Shown: positions 25,424 to 33,997 of the stretch, in pieces | Layout of the letters: every line of letters starts with the position of its first letter | Numbering within the stretch: position 1 is the stretch's first letter | DNA from: Bradyrhizobium sp. WSM471 | GTDB taxonomy: Bacteria; Pseudomonadota; Alphaproteobacteria; Rhizobiales; Xanthobacteraceae | DNA: 64,000 bases | Reading direction: 5' to 3' | Assembly: GCF_000244915.1 (NCBI RefSeq) | Contig: NZ_CM001442.1 | Coordinates: 3,968,001-4,032,000, forward strand | Notes under the pieces: generated by a model | The model's database searches: none | What the model was told of the DNA's origin: nothing | What the model saw: only the letters and a program-made list of their open reading frames with translations | Position numbers and translations under genes: made by a program

Positions 25424-27046
25424 ATGATCCGCCTCGACAACGTCAGCAAGCAAGCCGGCCACCAGATCCTGTTCATCGAAGCGTCCGCCGCCCTCAACAA
25501 GGGCGAGAAGATCGGCCTCGTCGGCCCGAACGGCGCCGGAAAGACCACGCTATTCCGGATGATCGCCGGCGAGGAACTGCCCGACGAGGGGCAGGTCTCG
25601 ACCGACCGCGGCATCACGATCGGCTATTTCAACCAGGATGTCGGCGAGATGGCCGGCCGCAGCGCCGTGGCCGAGGTCATGGACGGGGCGGGACCGGTGA
25701 GTGCGGTCGCGGCCGAGCTGCGCGAGCTCGAGACCGCGATGGCCGATCCTGACAAGGCCGACCAGATGGACGAGATCATCGCGCGCTACGGCGAGGTGCA
25801 GCACGCGTTCGAAGAACTCGACGGCTACGCGCTCGACGGCCGTGCGCGCGAGGCGCTGTCCGGCCTCGGCTTCAGCCAGGAGATGATGGACGGCGACGTC
25901 GGCAAGCTCTCCGGCGGCTGGAAGATGCGCGTGGCGCTCGCCCGCATCCTCTTGATGCGTCCCGACGTCATGCTGCTCGACGAGCCCAGCAACCATCTCG
26001 ATCTCGAAAGCCTGATCTGGCTCGAGAAGTTCTTGCACGACTACGAAGGCACGCTGCTGATGACCTCGCACGATCGCGAGTTCATCAACCGCGTGATCTC
26101 GAAAGTGGTGGAGATCGATTCCGGCTCGCTCACCACCTACGCCGGCAATTACGAGTTCTACGAGCAGCAGCGGGCGCTGAGCGAGAAGCAGCAACAGGCG
26201 CAGTTCGAGCGCCAGCAGGCCATGCTCGCCAAGGAAATCAAGTTCATCGAGCGGTTCAAGGCGCGCGCCTCTCATGCGGCTCAAGTTCAGAGCCGGGTGA
26301 AGAAGCTCGACAAGATCGAGCGGGTCGAGCCGCCGCGCCGCCGCCAGACGGTGGCGTTCGACTTTCCGGCCGCGCCGCGCTCGGGCGAGGACGTCGTTGC
26401 GCTCAAGCAGGTGTTCAAAGGCTACGGCAGCAAGCGGATCTATGACGGGCTCGATTTCATGATCCGTCGCAGGGAGCGCTGGTGCGTGATGGGCGTCAAC
26501 GGCGCCGGCAAATCGACACTGCTTAAGCTCGTCGCCGGTGCGAGCGAGCCGGACGAGGGCACCGTGGCGGTCGGCGGCAGCGTCAAGATGGGCTATTTCG
26601 CGCAGCATGCGATGGACCTGCTCGACGGCGAGCAGACGGTGTTCGAGTCGCTCGAATACGCGTTTCCGACCGCGGGGCAGGGCTCCCTGCGCGCGCTCGC
26701 CGGCTGCTTCGGCTTCTCCGGCGACGACGTCGAGAAGCGCTGCCGCGTGCTCTCGGGCGGCGAGAAGGCGCGCCTGGTGATGGCGAAGATGCTGTTCGAT
26801 CCCCCGAACTTTCTGGTGCTGGACGAGCCGACCAACCATCTCGACCTCGCCACCAAGGAGATGCTGATCGCGGCGCTGTCGGATTTCGAGGGCACCATGC
26901 TGTTCGTCTCGCATGACCGGCATTTTCTCAGCGTGTTGTCGAACCGCGTGCTGGAGCTGACGCCCGAGGGTATCCACCAGTTTGGCGGCGGCTACACCGA
27001 ATATGTCGCGCGCACAGGGCAGGAAGCGCCGGGGTTGCGGAGCTAG
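25424..27046 (+). CDS. ABC-F family ATPase
   Basis: A 540-residue cytosolic protein with two ABC domains and no membrane segment. Walker A motifs are GPNGAGKT at 34-41 and GVNGAGKST near 357-365. Both domains have LSGG signatures (KLSGGWKMRVAL, VLSGGEKARLVM) and LLDEPSNHLD/VLDEPTNHLD Walker B motifs. The basic linker between them (about 240-310) is the P-site tRNA interaction motif region of ABC-F proteins, which act on the ribosome. It appears to be a housekeeping Uup/YheS/EttA-type translation factor rather than a resistance protein. Confidence 0.92.
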   Translation: MIRLDNVSKQAGHQILFIEASAALNKGEKIGLVGPNGAGKTTLFRMIAGEELPDEGQVSTDRGITIGYFNQDVGEMAGRSAVAEVMDGAGPVSAVAAELRELETAMADPDKADQMDEIIARYGEVQHAFEELDGYALDGRAREALSGLGFSQEMMDGDVGKLSGGWKMRVALARILLMRPDVMLLDEPSNHLDLESLIWLEKFLHDYEGTLLMTSHDREFINRVISKVVEIDSGSLTTYAGNYEFYEQQRALSEKQQQAQFERQQAMLAKEIKFIERFKARASHAAQVQSRVKKLDKIERVEPPRRRQTVAFDFPAAPRSGEDVVALKQVFKGYGSKRIYDGLDFMIRRRERWCVMGVNGAGKSTLLKLVAGASEPDEGTVAVGGSVKMGYFAQHAMDLLDGEQTVFESLEYAFPTAGQGSLRALAGCFGFSGDDVEKRCRVLSGGEKARLVMAKMLFDPPNFLVLDEPTNHLDLATKEMLIAALSDFEGTMLFVSHDRHFLSVLSNRVLELTPEGIHQFGGGYTEYVARTGQEAPGLRS

Positions 27047-27117
27047 AATTCCGCTACGCCGCCTTGACGCGTTGCTGCCGCCCGCTACGCTTCCTCAAAA
27101 AAGGGAGCGAAACAACC

Positions 27118-27993
27118 ATGAAGCAAATGCGCATCGGCGACATCATCATCGACGCGGTGATCGAGCGGGAGGGGCCGTGGCGGCGGCCGCAGGATTTTTT
27201 TCCCGCCTATGACGAGGGCGTGTTCAAGCGCCATCTGCCGACGATGGAGCCTGAGGTGTTCGATGCCGCGCGCGGCATGATGGTGATCACCTATCAGACC
27301 TTCGTGGTGCGCACGCCGCGCTACACCATTCTGGTCGACACCTGCACCGGCGAGGACAAGGGCCATCCGCCGCCGTTCGATTTTCCGGGCAAGGAGCGCT
27401 GGCGCAACGAGCTGTTCGCGCTCGGCATCTCTTTCGAGCAGATCGACTACGTCTTCTGCACGCATCTTCACATCGACCACACCGGCTGGAATACGACCTT
27501 GCGCGACGGCCGTTGGGTGCCGAATTTTCCGAATGCGAAATACGTCTTCCACAAGGGTGAATATGCGGCCTGGGAGGCCGAGCATGCCAAGGGCAGCAAC
27601 CCGCCCGGCACCGTGTTTCGCGACAACTGCCTGCCGATCGTCGAGGCGGGACAGGCGCTGTTGGTCGATGACGACTACGCGCTTGACGACACCGTCACGC
27701 TGACGCCGACGCCGGGGCATTCGCCCTGCCATTGCTGCGTGAACATCTTCTCAAGGGGGCGCCGCGCGGTGGTCGCCGGCGACCTCATGCATCACCAGAT
27801 CCAGTGCCGCGAGCCGGACTGGTCGGCCAAGCCGGATTGGGATGCGAAGCAGTCGGCGGTGTCGCGGCGAAAGTTCTTTGCTTCCGTCGCCGACACCGAC
27901 ACGCTGATCCTGCCTGTCCATTTTCCGGCGCCGACGGTCGGGCTGATCAAGCCGCTCGGCGCCGCCTTTGATTACCGTTTCAAGCGGGAGTAG
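27118..27993 (+). CDS. Metallo-beta-lactamase-fold hydrolase
   Basis: A 291-residue protein with the zinc motif THLHIDHTGW (His116, His118, Asp120, His121). A second His follows in PTPGHSPCHC and an Asp ligand in AVVAGDLMHHQIQ. No signal peptide is seen. The layout is close to the quorum-quenching/AttM-like and phosphonate/arsonate-type branches of the superfamily, but substrate is not assignable. GGGAG precedes the ATG at 27118. It follows the ABC-F gene by 71 bases on the same strand. Confidence 0.85.
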   Translation: MKQMRIGDIIIDAVIEREGPWRRPQDFFPAYDEGVFKRHLPTMEPEVFDAARGMMVITYQTFVVRTPRYTILVDTCTGEDKGHPPPFDFPGKERWRNELFALGISFEQIDYVFCTHLHIDHTGWNTTLRDGRWVPNFPNAKYVFHKGEYAAWEAEHAKGSNPPGTVFRDNCLPIVEAGQALLVDDDYALDDTVTLTPTPGHSPCHCCVNIFSRGRRAVVAGDLMHHQIQCREPDWSAKPDWDAKQSAVSRRKFFASVADTDTLILPVHFPAPTVGLIKPLGAAFDYRFKRE

Positions 27994-28008
27994 GGCGACC
28001 GCCTCTCC

Positions 28009-28094
28009 GTCATGGCCGGGCTTGTCCCGGCCATCCACGACCTTTGCTACTCGGAAACAAGAACGTGGATGCCGGGACAAGCCCGGGCATGACG
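28009..28094. repeat. Intergenic palindromic repeat, family B (full copy)
   Basis: The left arm (28009-28039) and right arm (28064-28094) are near-exact inverted repeats. Each contains its own GCCGGG/CCCGGC hairpin core, separated by about 24 bases. The element sits between the convergent hydrolase and asparaginase genes and may act as a bidirectional terminator. A half copy occurs at 29364-29386. Confidence 0.85.
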
Positions 28095-28124
28095 AGTTCG
28101 TGGAGCGACCGCGCGTCAGACGCT

Positions 28125-29216
28125 CTAGTAAGTGTAGAACATCCGCTGGATTTCCTTGGTGTCGGTCGTCTTGGTCAGTGCCAGCATCAGCAGAATGCGC
28201 GCCTTTTGAGGATTGAGCGTATCCGAGACGACGAAGTCGTGCTCGTCGTCCTTGGCCTCGCCGTTGCGCGCGACGATGCCGTTTCCGACACGGCTGCTGC
28301 GCACGATCACGACGCCCTTCTTGCGGGCCTCGTCGAGCGCCGGCTCGACCGCCGGCCGGGCCAGACTGCCGTCACCGACGCCGGCATGCACGATCCCCTT
28401 GGCGCCGGCGGCGACAAATGCGTCGATCGCAACCCGGTTCATGTTGGCGTAGCCGTAGACGATGTCGACTTGCGGCAGGACATCGAGGCTGGAGACGTCG
28501 AATTCGGAGTCCGCGGTGTGCCGGCGCGTCGATTGACGATAGAAGTATGGCTTGTTGCCCTGCATGTAGCCGAGAAAGCCGAGTTCCGGCGTGCGGAAGG
28601 TGTCCGCCGTCGAGGTGTTGTTCTTGGTGACGTCGCGAGCCGCGTTGATCTGATCGTTGAGAGCAACGAGCACGCCCTTGCCGACGGCCTCGTCACTACC
28701 CGCGAGGATCACCGCATTGAAGAGGTTGATCGGCCCATCCGCGCTGATCGCCGTCGACGGCCGCATCGCGCCGACGACGACGACAGGTTTCTTGCTCTTG
28801 ACGACGAGGTCCAGGAAATAGCTGGTTTCCTCGATCGTATCGGTCCCGTGCGTGATCACGATGCCATCGACGTCGTCCTGCGCGAGCAGCGTGTTGACGC
28901 GCTTGGCGAGCTTGAGCCAGTAGTCATTGTTCATGTTCTCGCTGGCGATCTGGAAAACCTGCTCGCCCTTGACGTTAGCCACGGTTTTCAGTTCGGGGAC
29001 CGCATTCAGGAGCGTCTCGATGCCCACCGTGGCGGCGGTGTAGCCGACCACAGTGGTGCTGCTCGCCCCGCTGCCGGCGATGGTGCCGCCAGTTGCGAGC
29101 ACCATGACGTTGGGCAGTCCCGGGCCCCGCGCGTTCGCGGCTTCAAGTCCGATGAGCAGCGCGAAGAGCATGCTCATTGCCGCGATGAAGTGATGACGCA
29201 CTCGAGGTTGCCACAT
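28125..29216 (-). CDS. Periplasmic type II L-asparaginase
   Basis: A 363-residue enzyme that hydrolyses asparagine to aspartate and ammonia. A signal peptide ends near ALLIGLEAANA. The two catalytic threonine motifs are ATGGTIAG (residues 41-48) and HGTDTIEET (123-131), followed by the conserved lysine region VVVVGAMRP. The ATG at 29216 has AAGGGA 8 bases upstream. Exported asparaginase supplies nitrogen from extracellular asparagine. It is a single gene between two copies of family B repeats. Confidence 0.92.
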   Translation of the reverse strand: MWQPRVRHHFIAAMSMLFALLIGLEAANARGPGLPNVMVLATGGTIAGSGASSTTVVGYTAATVGIETLLNAVPELKTVANVKGEQVFQIASENMNNDYWLKLAKRVNTLLAQDDVDGIVITHGTDTIEETSYFLDLVVKSKKPVVVVGAMRPSTAISADGPINLFNAVILAGSDEAVGKGVLVALNDQINAARDVTKNNTSTADTFRTPELGFLGYMQGNKPYFYRQSTRRHTADSEFDVSSLDVLPQVDIVYGYANMNRVAIDAFVAAGAKGIVHAGVGDGSLARPAVEPALDEARKKGVVIVRSSRVGNGIVARNGEAKDDEHDFVVSDTLNPQKARILLMLALTKTTDTKEIQRMFYTY

Positions 29217-29363
29217 CTTGACGTTCCCTTTCCCAGAAAGTCTTGTCGATGCGCCCCGCTTCGCTCAGCACCGCATGATCGGTCAGTCGAGAGCTCCTGT
29301 CCAGGGCGACACTGCTTTCGGATGATTTGGTCTGGACGCCGGCATATGTCAGCACAAACGCGA

Positions 29364-29386
29364 ATGGCCGGGACAAGCCCGGCCAT
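29364..29386. repeat. Intergenic palindromic repeat, family B (half copy)
   Basis: ATGGCCGGGACAAGCCCGGC and its two following bases form one hairpin arm of the family seen at 28009-28094. It lies in the 223-base gap upstream of the asparaginase gene and downstream of the PsiF-like gene. Nothing else is apparent in that gap. Confidence 0.75.
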
Positions 29387-29439
29387 GTGGCAGTTCGTCT
29401 CGCGATTGCTCGCTAAAGCAGCAGCGAATTCGCGGCGCC

Positions 29440-29688
29440 TTACGCGCCCATCTCGCACTTCTTCATGAAGCTGTTCTTGGCGGCGCCGGCGAGCGGCTTG
29501 CCCTCGGCGCTGACGGCCTTGGGCGCGCAGGCGTCGGCCTTGCACTTCTTCATGAACGAGGTCTTGGCGGCACCAGCCAAGGCCTTGCCGTCCTTGCCGA
29601 CGGCCTTGCTTTCGCAGGTGTCGTCCGCGAAGGCCGAACCCGCTGCAAACGTGGCAACGATCGCAGCCAGGAAAATCCGCTTCATCAT
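29440..29688 (-). CDS. PsiF-repeat periplasmic protein
   Basis: An 82-residue protein with a signal peptide (MMKRIFLAAIVATFAAGSAFA). Two copies of the PsiF repeat follow, each ending LAGAAKxSFMKKC with Cys residues at each end (TCESKAVGKDGKALAGAAK and ACAPKAVSAEGKPLAGAAK). In E. coli psiF is a phosphate-starvation gene of unknown function. GGGAG precedes the tandem ATGs at 29688 and 29685. No Pho box was recognised. Confidence 0.85.
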   Translation of the reverse strand: MMKRIFLAAIVATFAAGSAFADDTCESKAVGKDGKALAGAAKTSFMKKCKADACAPKAVSAEGKPLAGAAKNSFMKKCEMGA

Positions 29689-29894
29689 AATTGTCTCCCT
29701 AAACCAGAAATGGCGCGCGGATTGGAGCCGGGAATCGTGGCGCAATCAAGCTGGATGAGCGCCTGCCGGCCGGTCTTCCTGGCGATTTTTCGGACGCGGG
29801 TGCGACAGGGCCAGCGGCGCCTGCTGCACTGCTCGCTGACCGGGACGGCCGATGCTGCTAGCTTCGGGCGAGTTTAGCCGGAGGGAGCATCGTG

Positions 29895-30362
29895 ATGGAG
29901 ACCCTGATCGTGAACTTGCCGGATGCCGCTTCTGACCGGCATTCTCACCTGGTTCGACCGCAAGAGATGGAATGGCAGAAGACGCGCTTTCCCGGCTGCG
30001 AGGCCAAAACGCTGCTGTTCGATCGCAACAGCGGTCTGATGACGGCCTTGATGCGCTTTGCACCTGGGTCGGTGCTGCCCGATCACGAGCATGTCGGCGT
30101 CGAGCAGAGTTATGTCATCGAGGGCGCTCTCGTCGACAACGAGGGGCCGGCCAAGGGGATTGCCTGCAAGGCCGGCGAATTCATCTGGCGCGAGGCGGGC
30201 AGCCGGCATGCGGCCTGGTGCCCGGAGGGCGCCCTGATCCTGGCGATCTTCCAGGTGCCGAACAAGTTCTTCGAAGCCGACGGCCGGGTCGTCGATGCCG
30301 CCGGTCAGGATTGGGACCAGACTTGGGGGCACACCGACGCGCAACGGGCGGGGAGCGCCTAG
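29895..30362 (+). CDS. Cupin protein of the ChrR/dihydroxyacetophenone dioxygenase type
   Basis: A 155-residue single-domain cupin. The metal-binding motif is DHEHVGVEQSYVIEGAL (two His, then Glu) and a second histidine is in SRHAAW. ChrR-type cupins occur both as zinc-binding anti-sigma domains and as small ring-cleavage dioxygenases. No partner sigma factor is adjacent, so a metal-dependent enzyme or sensor is equally possible. GGAGGG precedes GTG 29892 and ATG 29895; I prefer the ATG. Confidence 0.75.
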   Translation: METLIVNLPDAASDRHSHLVRPQEMEWQKTRFPGCEAKTLLFDRNSGLMTALMRFAPGSVLPDHEHVGVEQSYVIEGALVDNEGPAKGIACKAGEFIWREAGSRHAAWCPEGALILAIFQVPNKFFEADGRVVDAAGQDWDQTWGHTDAQRAGSA

Positions 30363-30366
30363 CCGA

Positions 30367-31341
30367 TCATACGCCCCGCGCGAGAAGCGCCTTGAAGTCC
30401 GCGCGTGCGTGCTGCGCTTCAGCCCGCGCCACCTCGGAGGCGTCGCCGAGGCCGAAATAGCCGTGGATCAGGCCGGGACCTTCATGATGCTTCACCGGCA
30501 CACCGGCGGCTTCCAGCGCGCGTGCATAGGCTGTGCCCTCGTCGCGGAGGGGATCGAACCAGGCGGTGGTGACGATCGCGGGCGCGACGCCGGCAAGCGA
30601 AGTCGCGCGCAGCGGTGAAACGCGCCAGTCGGTCGCGTGCGAGGGATCGGCGAGATAATGGCCGCAAAACCACTCCATTACCGCGCGTGACAGAAAGTAG
30701 CCTTCGGCATTCTCGGCGCGCGAGGGGAAGCGTGCGTTCTCGCGCGCGTCCGCATAACTCCCGAGGACGTCGGTCACGGGGTAGACCAGGAGTTGCGCGG
30801 CGAGCTTGATTCCGGCGTCGCGGCAGGCGATCGCGGTGGTGGCTGCGAGATTGCCGCCGGCGCTGTCGCCGGCAACGCCGAAGCGTTTTGCATCGCCGCC
30901 AAATTCCGCGACGCGGCCAAACACGTCGCTGACTGCGGCAAAGGCGTCCTCGAACGCGCCGGGAAAGCGTGTTTCGGGCGGGCGCCGATAGTCGACGGAG
31001 ACGACGACCGCGCCGGTCTCGATCGCAAGGTTGCGTGCTTGCCGGTCGTGGGTCTCGAGGTCGCCCGCGACCCAGCCGCCGCCATGGAAGAACACCACGG
31101 TCGGCGCCGGCGTGGTGCCGACCCGGTAGACACGTGCATCGAGCGGGCCGGCGCCGCCTTTCACCTTGATATCCGCGACGATGTCGACCGGTGGCGGCGG
31201 TATGGCCGCGCGCGAGGCAGCCAGTGCGCGCAAGGAATCGCGTGCGCTCTGTGGCGTCATGGTCGTGGCATCGCGCATCGGCAGCAGCGGAATGATCTGG
31301 GCGATGACGGGGTCGAGCGGCGCGGCCATGTTGGCTTTCAT
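30367..31341 (-). CDS. Alpha/beta hydrolase, hormone-sensitive-lipase family esterase
   Basis: A 324-residue carboxylesterase. The oxyanion motif HGGGW and nucleophile motif GDSAGG are in the family order. The acid is probably in FDPLRDEG and the histidine in GLIHGYFGL. No signal peptide, so cytosolic. It would act on short-chain esters. The ATG at 31341 follows GAGGATCCCC. The gene is convergent with the cupin, 4 bases between stop codons. Confidence 0.88.
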   Translation of the reverse strand: MKANMAAPLDPVIAQIIPLLPMRDATTMTPQSARDSLRALAASRAAIPPPPVDIVADIKVKGGAGPLDARVYRVGTTPAPTVVFFHGGGWVAGDLETHDRQARNLAIETGAVVVSVDYRRPPETRFPGAFEDAFAAVSDVFGRVAEFGGDAKRFGVAGDSAGGNLAATTAIACRDAGIKLAAQLLVYPVTDVLGSYADARENARFPSRAENAEGYFLSRAVMEWFCGHYLADPSHATDWRVSPLRATSLAGVAPAIVTTAWFDPLRDEGTAYARALEAAGVPVKHHEGPGLIHGYFGLGDASEVARAEAQHARADFKALLARGV

Positions 31342-31472
31342 GGGGATCCTCACAGGGTTCTTGGTCTTGCTTGCGGGTTAGCATAAATATTACGCGCCCC
31401 ATCGGCAACCGCTCGCATGTGGAATGTCGGGGAATGCAATGCCATGGGATGAACGGGCAGGGAGGTCTTAAG

Positions 31473-32150
31473 GTGGAATTCGAAACGCTGGTCCAGTCGC
31501 GCCGCAGCGTGCGCGGCTTCAGGAACGAGCCGGTGCCGCGCGCGGTGATCGAGGCGATCATCGACAGCGCCAAACGTGCGCCGTCGTCGATGAACACTCA
31601 GCCCTGGCATGTCCACGTGCTCACAGGCGGTCCGCTGGAACAGCTGCGCCGACGCAACATGGAGGAAATGGTTGCCGGCGCCAAGGTCAAGCGCGACATC
31701 GTCAGCCACGGCGAGTACCAGGGCGTGCACCGGACGCGGCAGGTCGACGTGGCGAAGAAACTATTCGGCGCGATGGGGATCGCGCGCGACGACAAACCGA
31801 TGCGGCAGGACTGGGTGCTGCGCGGCTTCCGCCAGTTCGACGCGCCGGTCTCGCTGGTCTTGACCTATGACCGCGTGCTCGATCCCGGCGCGGTCTGCCA
31901 TTTCGATCTGGGTGCGCTCTGCTACGGCATCGTGCTCGCGGCCTGGGACCGCGGGCTCGGCTCGGTGATCAACGGGCAGGGCATCATGCGCTCCGACATC
32001 GTGCGCGAGGTTGCGAACATTCCGGAGGACGAGGTGATCATGACCTGCGTCGCGATGGGCTATCCCGACGACAACTTTGCCGCGAACGCCGTTCGCTCCG
32101 ATCGCGAGGGTAACGACGATTTCGTGCGCTACGTCGGATTCGCCGAGTAG
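31473..32150 (+). CDS. Nitroreductase-family flavoprotein
   Basis: A 225-residue FMN enzyme. The N terminus FETLVQSRRSVRGFRNEPVP and the segment APSSMNTQPWHVHVLTGG carry the conserved FMN-binding Arg and Ser residues, and the C-terminal CVAMGYPDD is typical. Such enzymes reduce nitroaromatics, quinones or enones with NAD(P)H. I chose GTG 31473 because GGAGG lies 7 bases upstream; longer ATG starts at 31434 and 31449 lack such a site. It is divergent from the esterase gene. Confidence 0.85.
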   Translation: MEFETLVQSRRSVRGFRNEPVPRAVIEAIIDSAKRAPSSMNTQPWHVHVLTGGPLEQLRRRNMEEMVAGAKVKRDIVSHGEYQGVHRTRQVDVAKKLFGAMGIARDDKPMRQDWVLRGFRQFDAPVSLVLTYDRVLDPGAVCHFDLGALCYGIVLAAWDRGLGSVINGQGIMRSDIVREVANIPEDEVIMTCVAMGYPDDNFAANAVRSDREGNDDFVRYVGFAE

Positions 32151-32239
32151 TGCAGGCAGAGGAGATTATTCTCTCGCCGAATTTTTTTGGTGCGGACCGC
32201 TCGGCGGCCTCTTGCAATCTCGATCGTGCAGGAGGAACA

Positions 32240-32281
32240 ATGTGCGGACTGAAAGGTTTGATGCTGGCGCGAGGGAATTGA
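32240..32281 (+). CDS. Possible 13-residue leader peptide
   Basis: A near-perfect ribosome-binding site (AGGAGGAAC) precedes an ATG at 32240. The frame MCGLKGLMLARGN ends with TGA at 32279-32281, one base before the ATG of the next ORF at 32283. The spacing suggests translational coupling. It could also be a chance ORF in the leader of the downstream gene. Confidence 0.4.
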   Translation: MCGLKGLMLARGN

Positions 32282-32282
32282 T

Positions 32283-32486
32283 ATGCGGCGGCTGGCTAGC
32301 CTGGTTCGACGGTTCTTCGGCCCGCGAGTGCGGCGACCGATCGATGATGATCCAAGTCTACCTTTCACACCCGAAGAGTTCGGCCGGATGATCCGCAGCG
32401 GCCGGCACGAGGACATGAAGCTGCTGGCCGAAGGGCTCGCCTGCCGGACCGTTCCGCGCCGCACCAGACATCGCGCCGCGCACTAG
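32283..32486 (+). CDS. Hypothetical small basic protein, 67 residues
   Basis: The protein begins MRRLASLVRRFFGPRVRRP and contains an acidic-to-helical middle (DDPSLPFTPEEFGRMIRSGRHEDMKLLAEGL). The amphipathic basic N terminus and central helix look like a real small protein. A GAGGGA site lies 7 bases before the ATG, within the end of the possible leader ORF. I do not recognise a family. Confidence 0.5.
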   Translation: MRRLASLVRRFFGPRVRRPIDDDPSLPFTPEEFGRMIRSGRHEDMKLLAEGLACRTVPRRTRHRAAH

Positions 32487-32512
32487 GCTGGGGTCGAGAC
32501 GGATTGCTGCGC

Positions 32513-33631
32513 TCATCTCGTGAGAGCGACCTGCCTGAACGCGGTCAGCAGCGCCTTCTCCAACTTTCCGTTCATCCCGCATAGGATGTCATAGGCCTCG
32601 CCGCGTGGCAGCGTCGGCTTGTAGTGCCGATATTCGATCAGGGCCGCGAAGATGTCCGAGATCGTGAGAATCCGCACGATGTCGCCAATGCTCTCGGCCC
32701 CGAGCGCATCCGGGTAGCCGCTGCCGTCGAGATATTCGTGATGATGCCGCACGGCATCGAGGATCTCCGGCGAGATATCGTCGTGGTCTTTCAGAAAATC
32801 GTAGCCCGCTGCCGGGTGAGTCTCGATCATGGCACGTTCCTCCGGATCGAGACGGCCGGGCTTGTCGAGGATGGCAAGCGGGATCCGGGCCTTGCCGATG
32901 TCGTGGAACATGGCCGCCGTGTATAGCCGCTCCAGATCTGACCTGCCGACGCCGAGGCTCAGGCCGAAATCGATGGCGACGCCGGTGACGAGGAGGCAAT
33001 GCTGATAGGTCCCCTCGTGATGGCGCCGCACCGTCGTGAGCCATTCCGACAGGCCATGCTGGCTGATGCGATCGGCGATCTGGCGGCCGGCTTCTCTGGC
33101 GCCGTTGACGTCGACCGGCTGGCCCGATGTCACCGAGGTGAACATCGACGCGATGGCGGTCGCCGCGGTCTCGACTGCATTGTCCGACTGCGCCGCGTGA
33201 CCTGAGGATGCAGACGCCTCTTCGGGATCAACCAGCGCTGCCAGCAGCTTGATCTTGTCGATCGTCCCGGGAAGGACGAGCGTGGCCCCGAGCGCGTAAG
33301 CCTGCGAGATACTCATGTGAGAGGCGTGCTCGACCAGGAAGATGCGCTTCGTTGCCTTCGCGAGCTTTACGGCTCGTTTCTTGATGGCCGCAATGGTGTG
33401 GACGTCACGCAATTCCGCACGGATGACGATCGCGAACGGCACCTGGGACAGCTTGGCTTCCGCGTCGAGCCGTTCGCCTGCGACGGCAAACCGTTGCTCG
33501 AGAATCGAACAGACGCTCGATAATTTGTCTGAGGAATCAGCCAGCACATGCACGAACGGGCGTGCCGCTTCCTTCTCTCGGATGCCGCGGTCGCCTTTGA
33601 CGGGGCGGGGTATAGTTCGCGCGTTCTGCAC
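32513..33631 (-). CDS. HD-GYP cyclic-di-GMP phosphodiesterase with degenerate receiver domain
   Basis: A 372-residue protein. Residues 26-135 resemble a response-regulator receiver fold (FVHVLADSSDKLSSVCSIL, IFLVEHASHMSISQAYALGATLVLP) but lack the phospho-acceptor Asp, so it is a pseudo-receiver. The HD-GYP domain (about 195-360) has HDIGK at 243-247, HHEYLDGSGYP at 297-307 and the downstream SDIFAALIEYRHYKP, so it should hydrolyse c-di-GMP. The GTG start at 33631 follows CAGGTC. It is the last of three genes (DUF2336, PilZ, HD-GYP), 51 bases after PilZ. Confidence 0.88.
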   Translation of the reverse strand: MQNARTIPRPVKGDRGIREKEAARPFVHVLADSSDKLSSVCSILEQRFAVAGERLDAEAKLSQVPFAIVIRAELRDVHTIAAIKKRAVKLAKATKRIFLVEHASHMSISQAYALGATLVLPGTIDKIKLLAALVDPEEASASSGHAAQSDNAVETAATAIASMFTSVTSGQPVDVNGAREAGRQIADRISQHGLSEWLTTVRRHHEGTYQHCLLVTGVAIDFGLSLGVGRSDLERLYTAAMFHDIGKARIPLAILDKPGRLDPEERAMIETHPAAGYDFLKDHDDISPEILDAVRHHHEYLDGSGYPDALGAESIGDIVRILTISDIFAALIEYRHYKPTLPRGEAYDILCGMNGKLEKALLTAFRQVALTR

Positions 33632-33682
33632 GGTTGACCTGAATCATGCTGGAGTTAATTAGGGGCTGATGAATCCTTGGAC

Positions 33683-33997
33683 CTATTTGCTCTGAGCGGC
33701 AGCGGCGGCTGCCGGTTTCCTCTTGCCGTTTGCGGTGACGAAGTGCACGCCGGCGGTGGTGCCGTCGATCCAGACCAATTCGCAGCGCCGGTAGGCGAGC
33801 CCCGTCGACGACAGCAGCAGGAAGAATTCCTTGGCCCGCAGAACGTCGAGCGTGCCCTCGACTTCGATCTTCGCGCCGCTTTGCGATATGTCGAGCAGAA
33901 CGCAGCTGCGCCGCCACGTGCCGTCCGAGCCCATCAGATTGACCGGCTGCTTGTGATCCATTTTCACGCGCTGCGCTTTGCGACCGTCGAACTTCAT
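33683..33997 (-). CDS. PilZ-domain protein, probable c-di-GMP effector
   Basis: A 104-residue single PilZ domain. It has the RxxxR-like N terminus (GRKAQRVKMDHKQPVN), the core CVLLDISQSGAKIEV corresponding to the D/NxSxxG motif, and the strand CELVWIDGTTAGVHFV. PilZ domains bind c-di-GMP, but the first arginine motif is not a perfect RxxxR, so binding needs testing. The start ATG overlaps the stop of the DUF2336 gene (ATGA), and an HD-GYP gene follows. The C terminus is an Ala-rich tail. Confidence 0.85.
   Translation of the reverse strand: MKFDGRKAQRVKMDHKQPVNLMGSDGTWRRSCVLLDISQSGAKIEVEGTLDVLRAKEFFLLLSSTGLAYRRCELVWIDGTTAGVHFVTANGKRKPAAAAAAQSK

Noticed and set aside
32151..32190. Hairpin with a following T-run as terminator of the nitroreductase gene
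   Set aside because: The stem is only about six pairs with a bulge and the T-run is several bases away, so it is too weak to call.
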